The notes under the pieces: generated by a model
What the model saw: the letters and a program-made list of their open reading frames with translations, nothing else
Databases searched by the model: none
Told to the model about the DNA's origin: nothing
Shown: piece after piece, positions 57,004 to 64,000 of the stretch
Layout of the letters: each line of letters starts with the position of its first letter
Position numbering within the stretch: the first letter of the stretch is position 1
Made by a program: the position numbers and the translations under genes
DNA from: Dermacentor variabilis
Taxonomy: Eukaryota; Arthropoda; Arachnida; Ixodida; Ixodidae
NCBI RefSeq assembly: GCF_050947875.1
Contig: NC_134574.1
Location: 158,416,199-158,480,198 of the forward strand
Length of the DNA stretch: 64,000 nucleotides
Direction: 5' to 3'

Positions 57004-58541
57004 CTCGTTTACTTGAGGCGTGAGGGAATATGCGAAACTTTTGCACATTAGACGGAATATTGCACTATCTGATTCAGTCTTCGAATCGAATAGTGACTTT
57101 TTGTAAATACGAATACTTACGAATAGTATTTTGAATATTTTATATCGCCAACTCAGCGCAATCAACCAAAAAGGGAATCAATCAAGAATGCTCCAAATTT
57201 CGTTCCGGTGGTCATAGTAAACATAAAGCACAAGAAGTTACGTATAGCACGCTACGTCATTCAGGGAGCCAGACTATCAACCCTTATCATTCGCATTCGC
57301 CAGTGAGTCCTAGATGAGTATGTGAGTAATTGGCTTATTTATTTATTCATTCTTTATTTTGCTCATTTATTCAACGCATACTGCGGACTCGAAGTCCATG
57401 CAGACAGAACAAAAGAAATGAAAAAGAACGATTAACAAAACATGTCAACACAAAACAAAGGTGCCAAAGTGCGAATACAGTTACGATGTGAAGAATCTAA
57501 TGCTCCTATTTGTTTGCGATCTCTATCTGCGCTTTTATTTAACAAAGCTTTACTACGTGCAGTATAACAATATCAACATGCTAACGTTGTGAATACAGTG
57601 GGATGCGTACGAAGCTCGTTTTATAGTAATGGTAGTTACGGCTATTGGAAATACTTGATAACCATACGAAAAGTATTCGATGTTCGATTCGCTTCTGGCA
57701 CGATTTCATTAGTATTCGGCTCAGTCTCGGAAATTTCTACTCGTATGCCTCTGGCTACCCTAATACCGACAAGATGTCTCTACTCTATACAGACAGCGCC
57801 TGATTTATTCTGCAGGTTTGCCTCCTTTAATTAGGCGCGTTTGCTCTAAAACAGATTAGTCAACAAATTGTCCTTCCTTTCCTTTTACTCGTCAGTGCAG
57901 CTTTGAAAATTTATGGGCGCGAATTCACAGAAACATCTGATTACGCGAGACAAAATGGAAGCGTCAGGGCCGTTCAGTGTGGTCGGTACGTGAATATGGA
58001 AATCTCTTTTCCTTTAACACTGCGAGTGCGTGTGTATGGCGTGGATGAGACTTTTCCTATTCATTAAGCGAGGCGATTTCTTCGAATGTCTTTGCAAGGC
58101 TAAATAGTGAAAAGCAGATTTCCCAGATGCAGTGCCCTTACGCTGCTGTATTCATATGCAAAGCTCTCCTCGTCTCACTTTGAAACTCGCGATGCCTATC
58201 GTACGAGATAGGAGACACTTAGGGTAATTAGAGGCATAATTGAGGCGAGTGGAGGAAAAAAACGAGCGCCAAAGATGGAAGTCATCCAACGCTGCTGTAT
58301 ACTTGGACGGTGCCCAGGTTTTGTGAGCGTCGCTAATACAAAATGACACTCTGGGGAAAACGAGGACGCTCGCTTGCGCGGTACTTTTGCGAAGCGATAT
58401 CACTCTAGGTGCACCTGTGTTCCGCGTTACAAGAGATGGCGTTTGTTGGGAAGCTAGCCCGTAATATACCGCATGTCGCCTTACAAATTTGTGCATGGCA
58501 TTCGATTGCAACTCTTTCCTCCCCTCCTTCTTTGTTCGATT

Positions 58542-58543
<2 letters not shown>

Positions 58544-58629
<86 letters not shown>
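58544..58629 (+). repeat. (TA)n microsatellite
   Basis: A pure 86-bp run, among the longest TA tracts here. Confidence 0.98.
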
Positions 58630-58632
<3 letters not shown>

Positions 58633-58929
58633 AGGATGCATGTGTTTATCATTGGACTCTGGGAAAAAAGTAGTGAAGTTTACCAGCGCTTTTCCTTATG
58701 CTCAGTAGGTTCAAACTTACAAAAATTTCAACCCGATCCAACCCGACGCCATATGTCCCTTTTCCATGCTCCAGTTCTTTCACTCTGGCGTTCACCAAAT
58801 CTGCGCGGTGCATGTTTTCATACGCAACTGCTCGTAACAGCCAACATTCAGTGCGCTGCGTCTCGTCTCACTGACACTGCATATCAGAACTATAGCAATT
58901 CATAGTCGGTGAAATTCCGCTCACTCCTA

Positions 58930-59240
58930 AGCATCCCGCTCAGCCGCACGCGTCCCCGTGCGCATCGAGATACGGAAGTCGTTTCCGTCGTGCCGGGGCG
59001 AGTGTAATTGCGCGCAAAAGTAGTACGCGCCGAAGTAAAAAAGCCGCAGTCGCGTATACGCGCGTTACATACGCGCCACTGTATAGGCCTAAGCCCCGCG
59101 GCATGTTTAGTGGCGGCGGAGCTGCGCCTTCGCTAAGCCTAAATCTAGGCTTAGCCCTCGAGCACGCGCTCGCGAGCGAGCTAGTGCCGTTAGCACATTC
59201 CGCGCCTCTCTGGCGCCGTGTTGCGGGGTTGCTCGAGCTT
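58930..59240. other. CpG-rich island with a small hairpin
   Basis: CpG-rich sequence with CTAAGCCTA-AATC-TAGGCTTAG (59133-59154), a perfect 9-bp hairpin. It is followed by CTCGCGAGCGAGC and similar self-complementary bits. No frame or splice structure is recognised. Confidence 0.35.
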
Positions 59241-60790
59241 TGCAGTGTACACCTCTCGCGAAGGCTATACGAATAATAATAACGATAAAAGAAGTCTACA
59301 GGCGGGGAAAGATTTATGGGGCGCTACTACCTAACCTACATACGCTTTGTTTCGTTTTCTTCGCATTTTTTTTCTTTCTCGTCTCTTCGTTTTGCACCTG
59401 CTTCTGCTGCTGCTGCCGTGTACACTACACGGCGCTCGGAAGTTCTCTCTTTCTGACGGCGCGCGTAATAGACGCGGAAAAATGATCGACTGCCGCCTCT
59501 GCAGCGTGCGCTGCGCGATGGCCAAGGACGGTGTATGCGCCTAGCTCTTCCGAGCTCTCTGCGTCGTCGCGCCTCGTAGACCATGCGCAACTCCATCTTC
59601 CAGCGCGCGCCGTTCTGCGCTCGCGTACGCATAGTATATTCGTTTGTGCCGCGCGAAAGTCTATACCACTATACGGCTATATATAAAGTACGCTCAACGG
59701 TACATGCACGGAATCGCACGTTGCGCATGTTTCGAACCCGTCAGTTCCGGTGTTCCGAACGATGAATACACGCGCATCGTCGTGGCGCGCGAGGTCGCGT
59801 TTACGCAGAATACAAAGTATACGAACCTTCGTCTCGGCGACGTTCCATGCGCGTTCGCATCAAACGCGCGCGTTTATTCGGACAGCGGATTTGCGTGTCC
59901 TTTGGAGCGCGTAAGGTCGTCGTGTTCGAGATCCTAAGCGGCTAAAACCTTAACGCCAAGAAATTGTAGCAACAATCGAATGAAGTCGAGAAGTGTATAT
60001 ACAACGAACTCATTAAAGAATGTTATTTATAATGCGGAATTAAGAAGAGAGCTGCCAGAAAAAAAGTAATACGTTGCACGCGAGAAGCTGTTACGATTAG
60101 GTGCACCCTTACAAACATTTACTTTAGTGGCCTACGGAAACCCCGTAGACGCGTTTTTACGACACGTGTAGAATGTGATCTATAGAAACTCTGTAACATC
60201 GTCTGCACGTGTAGATTCCCGCACACTTTCCGTTACACGTGCACATACTATACACTTAACGAAGTGCATGAATAGCAATGTCCAGCTTTCCGGGTGTCAG
60301 TTTAGTCCGTAGCGCAGCCGGATCTGGCCAATTCTTTCCGTTTAATGCGTGCTTCAATGTGTCTCGTAAAAAATCGATTCCTTGTTTGCTCTCTCAACTC
60401 TGGGCTTGCTCAACTCGCGTTGTATCTACTCACAACATTAATTCTACTTCTACTATATCCACCGGGCGAAACAGATGTAGCTGTGGCCATTAAAAGAAAC
60501 CCCTTCCTTTCATTCTCAATTCAGTAAAGCATGAAGGATACTTTGACTGAGCTTTGTTATCAACCGGCATCGAAGCACAGCGGCAAGTATTTCTCGTGTG
60601 AAGAGCGGGTAAGAGCCCCAGCGTGGGTGTTTTGATATCATTACGTTCTTGAAATCACCCCTTTGTAACCCTTAACCCCTTGGCACGGCCTAGTGTAGCA
60701 AACCGGACGCGTGTCTGGATGACGTCCCGGTATAAATTTTCTTCATCCTTCTCTTGTATCATCCTCGATATCCGTGTGAACTTGTCATTA

Positions 60791-60963
60791 AGTAAAACCT
60801 CGTTATAACGAAGCTGAAGGGAGAGGCAGAATCGTTTCGTTATATTCATCATTGCACGTATAATGTACTATGAATTTCTGTGGAGACTTCAAGGGGAATT
60901 TCACATATACTCGTTATATCCTCTATTTAGTTATATCCTGTTTCGTTATAACGATGTTTGGCA
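60791..60963. mobile_element. Pogo/Tigger-like MITE
   Basis: The terminal inverted repeats share CGTTATAACGAA: AGTAAAACCTCGTTATAACG at left and, inverted, TGCCAAACATCGTTATAACG at right. A TA dinucleotide flanks each side (60789-60790, 60964-60965). TA targets and AAACCTCGTTATAACG ends are typical of pogo/Tigger-derived elements. 173 bp, no coding capacity. Confidence 0.65.
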
Positions 60964-61213
60964 TAAATTCGTGATTGGCTTGTACGGGCGCTAGTTGCAA
61001 TGTATTGGAAGAGACAATTTGCCAGGTGGATATCGGGAGTGTTCCGGTACTCTGCGTTGGACAGCCGACATATAGTTGGCGCTCTTCTATAGCTCCTCGT
61101 TAAATACGTCTGCCAACGCACTTGGGAAGTATGATAATCTTCGCCGGACGCTTGATTTATTTATATGTCACGGAATTGGAGATCTTGGCAGCAAAGCACG
61201 GTATATTGGCGCC

Positions 61214-61260
61214 TGCTTCTCCGCAACGTTAAATTATCAATTTAACGTTGCGGAGAAGCA
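61214..61260. repeat. Perfect 22-bp hairpin abutting (TA)n
   Basis: Arms 61214-61235 and 61239-61260 are exact reverse complements with loop ATC. The right arm is followed without a gap by (TA)n to 61284. It lacks the GACAGGAC core and the CACCAACTAGCCC motif of the other palindromes. Confidence 0.9.
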
Positions 61261-61933
61261 TATATATATATATATATATATATAAGTGCAGAAAAGTGTA
61301 TCACATCGCTCTAGGTTGAGGTACAGACTGTATAGGAAGGTCATCTGTAGCGTGTGCTCTTGCGCTCGCAAATTTAACTCGTACGACCCTGCGTAGGCAA
61401 GTCAGTTCGCCAGACTCGTGCACGCGAAACTTGGGGCGTAAAACATCTTTTTTTGAAGACTATATATTCATGATATACATATACGTAGCCTGTGACAGAC
61501 AATGAATTCAGGATAAAATCATGTCAAAAATAATGTATCCACCCTATTCCAATTCTCATGCTCGACCCTCATCCTCTGAGCCTTTCACGATCGAAGGATT
61601 ATAGAGGAAAACAAAGTTAATCGTAGGAGCGGAATCGCTGTGTTATACAGGCCTGTAGGGCCTGACTGTCCAAAGATTTTGGTTCGTAACAGTTGTTTGT
61701 TACTAGACAACCACGTTTAGTAACTTCGCTATTTAGTGGGACTAGCCACAGCCGATGAAGAACTTTGTGAATCTGTCGTGAATGAGAACTGTGAACTTTG
61801 CGAAGCTGAGATCGCTACATTTTGCTTTTCAGTTATGTCACGTTCGCCAACACTTGCGACAACAATAATTGCGCTAGCCTCGACCAGTTCATGGAGAGGA
61901 GGACGATTTGCTTCCCGCGATATATACTTACAG

Positions 61934-62150
61934 CTTGGCTATGGCGTCGCGATGCTAAGCACGAGGTCGCGGGATCAAATTCCAGCCGCGGTGCGGCCGC
62001 ATTTCGATGGTGGCGAAATGCAAGAGCACCCGTGTGCCATGCATGGGGTGCACATTAAACGTCCCCAGGTGGTCGAAATTAATCTGGAGTCTCCCTGTTT
62101 GATAATCAGGCCGTGGTTTTGGCACGTAAAACTCTAGAATATAATTTAAT
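61934..62150 (+). mobile_element. SINE copy, 5'-worn
   Basis: The tRNA-like head is partly lost: GGCTATGGCG, then GCTAAGCACGAGGTCGCGGG and a mutated B box (GGGATCAAATTCC). The GCATTTCGATGGTGGCGAAA block and the 3' blocks up to CACGTAAAACTC are clear. An AT-rich tail ends at about 62150. Confidence 0.8.
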
Positions 62151-63279
62151 ACATATAGGACTACCGCGCGGTCGATTGTTCTGCGGAAAGGATGTTGCAG
62201 CTTCGAATTTTAACTTAATTTACGTGCATGTGTTTTCTTCTTTTGTCCAATTTGTTGTCGACACTAGCTGAATAAGAAGGTTTGCCGCGAATTCGGAAAC
62301 CCTCTGCCGGGTTCGCATGTATGTGGTTACGTGCCTATACTAATAGAATGGCAGAATATATTTTACCTGTGTGTAAGCTGCAGTGCAGTCTGTATGCTGC
62401 ATGGTCGTGCTACAATTTTCGCACGACCACACTGAATACTTTAGCGCTTTGAGTCAGTCACGGTGCATCGACATAAAGATGCGACTTACTTTTGAATGTT
62501 TAGGCAACTATATAGCAACGAGAAAAAATTCTCGAACATAGTGCTGAATGTAAACTTAATCCTCTGGTAAAAAAAAAAAAAACGAGGTCGTAAATCATTT
62601 CGCGACGACAGCAATCCAAAGTAATTGTCTTTTATTCGGTGTACCACGAAGTTTGACGAGTAATTTGGACTGTCGCTTTATGTCACTCTTATTAATTAGT
62701 GTTTATTCCTGTGTCAGATGACTCCCTTCCCAATGATTTCCAGCGCACTTATTTGTAACCAACGCTCTACTTGTAAATCTTCTCCCTTTTCCGCGGTATA
62801 TACAAGGATCAGTGGAAATTTGCACTCTTAAATCTTTATTCTCTGGTTATCTTATTAGCATCAAAGTTACGTCGCTTGAATAATGAATCAAATAGGTTAA
62901 GGAATAAAAAACAACATATAAATAGAAACGCATACGTCTAAAATGCAGTTGAAACTTCTGGCGAGTTACTGGTTAATAACGCCGCGTTTTAACTACCTGG
63001 ATGAATTAGACATTCTTTTATTTTATTTATTATTTGTCGATGAAAACCGCTCTTCATTTGGATATTGTGCTCCCTACAAAAGGCTGCAAACTGTCATACA
63101 GAAACAAAAACGTGAAAAACTCTTCCCACCTAGACTTCCCAGAATAGCACGCACTGTCATCGATGCACAACCGCGCACCGAACAACTGAAGCACAGCTCG
63201 AAGCGAATCCTTAGTTGGCCCGCAAACTTCCGACAAGAACTGCACACTATCGCCGAAATGCTTATAAGCGCGCACTCAC

Positions 63280-63825
63280 CGGTGAACACGGCTTCTGCTG
63301 CTCCGCTGCCAGCACGGCGGCCGCGGTTGGCTGAAGCGGGCCTTCCAGCGCTCCCTCGTCGAACCCGGCTTCTCGTTTTATCCACGCCGCAGTCCCTTTC
63401 AGGTTCCGTGGTTCACGAGTCAACACAGTCGACGAAGGATCAACGCCGCCTCTGCCGAACGACTCGCAATGTCCCTCTCGGGCCTCACAAAAAAATCCTC
63501 GCGCAGGAGTGATGCGCGGTCGACAACCAAAACGGTATATCCGAAGCAGTTTCCCGCTCGACGAGCGCTGTGGTGGCGCGATGACTGGGGCACGCGCGCA
63601 GATGTAAGTGGAGGGGGCTTCGCGGGAGACCGTTTCCGCGTTTGGGACGTCCGAAGCGAGGCAGGCGCTGCTTTTCCCCCCCTCCGCTTCGGCCTGCGTT
63701 GGGCCTTCTCCGGTAATAACACAGTGGTGGTCGTCGTTGCAGCAACGGCAACGCGCACGGCGGGGCCTTCCTTTTTTTCTGCCGGGGCAATCGACGCGAC
63801 GGCGTCTGTAGCTCGTCTGGCGACG
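63280..63825 (-). other. Candidate first exon of an unidentified gene
   Basis: On the minus strand the GC-rich stretch ends in ACCG followed by GTGAGTGCG, a good 5' splice site (exon end 63280, intron from 63279). A promoter-like cluster lies about 550 bp upstream. No ATG frame running cleanly to the donor with a recognisable protein was found, so the exon may be mostly untranslated. No product can be named. Confidence 0.35.
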
Positions 63826-63850
63826 GACAGCGCGTGGCGGTGTAGTTGCT

Positions 63851-63925
63851 TCTTATAGAGGGCGGTGGTCAGCCAATGGCCGTCCTCCTGCTCCGTGACG
63901 TCGTTACGGGAAAGGCGGGGCGACC
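63851..63925 (-). promoter_or_regulatory. Candidate minus-strand core promoter (GC box, CRE, CCAAT, TATA-like)
   Basis: Reading the minus strand from 63925: a GC box (CGCCCCGCC), GACGTCAC (CRE-like, about 63896-63903), ATTGG (inverted CCAAT, about 63874-63878), and CTATAAGA (about 63852-63859). The order and spacing fit a pol II promoter starting near 63825. It faces the candidate exon that ends at 63280. Confidence 0.45.
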
Positions 63926-64000
63926 GGTGGGGGGCTGGAACTAAAGGGGGGGGGGGGGGTTGGCAGACGAGAGGAGAAGTACGAATCTAGATAAAAGCAT

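Larger units (their letters stand above)
52131..60788. other. Gene-poor span with microsatellites and one tRNA-like repeat
   Basis: Besides the listed TA and AAAG arrays, the tRNA-like repeat at 56652 and the CpG-rich block at 58930, no gene is supported. A candidate donor or exon could hide here, but nothing stands out by motif. Confidence 0.5.

Noticed and set aside
62943..63512. 189-codon plus-strand frame starting with ATG
   Set aside because: It crosses from AT-rich into GC-rich DNA, antisense to the better-supported promoter and donor, and matches no family.

Overview
The window reads as nuclear DNA from a chelicerate, most likely a hard tick (Ixodidae). The grounds are many tRNA-headed SINE copies of the tick Ruka type, fossil pieces of several retroelement and MITE families, long (TA)n, (CAGA)n/(TAGA)n and (AAT)n arrays, and coding sequence that is sparse and spliced. 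There is no operon structure and nothing prokaryotic. Tick assignments rest on remembered family features; no search was run.

One host gene is clear: a minus-strand bHLH transcription factor at 34546-35379, closest by eye to the arthropod Delilah/Taxi family. Its 5' side has a strong 3' splice site, so the promoter and 5' exon lie upstream, beyond about 35475. A second possible host locus sits at the right edge, where a GC-rich island carries GC-box, CRE, CCAAT and TATA-like elements on the minus strand and a good splice donor at 63279/63280. No product can be named for it.

The outstanding feature is a complete LTR retrotransposon at 8753-15678. It has two 796-bp LTRs that look identical, a GTAC target duplication, and one uninterrupted 1497-codon gag-pol frame. 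Its domain order is capsid, zinc knuckle, protease-like, integrase, reverse transcriptase, RNase H. Its reverse transcriptase is Ty3/gypsy-like, yet the integrase precedes it, as in Ty1/copia. This is the Gmr1-type arrangement, and the capsid region resembles the vertebrate SCAN domain. The element split an older SINE, and the two SINE halves flank it.

The rest is repeat graveyard and intergenic DNA. It holds a possible solo LTR (4455-5131), a 5'-truncated non-LTR element (23857-24848), an RNase H-bearing non-LTR pseudogene (22036-22860), and a 2.1-kb DNA element with CACTG ends (26932-29054). It also holds several MITEs, four sites with Penelope-type hammerhead-like motifs, and a tRNA-like repeat with a full cloverleaf. 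A set of perfect or near-perfect palindromes completes it; three share a core and an external CACCAACTAGCCC motif while their arms differ between copies. Large spans (about 29-34 kb, 41-50 kb, 52-60 kb) contain nothing recognisable apart from microsatellites and small repeats.
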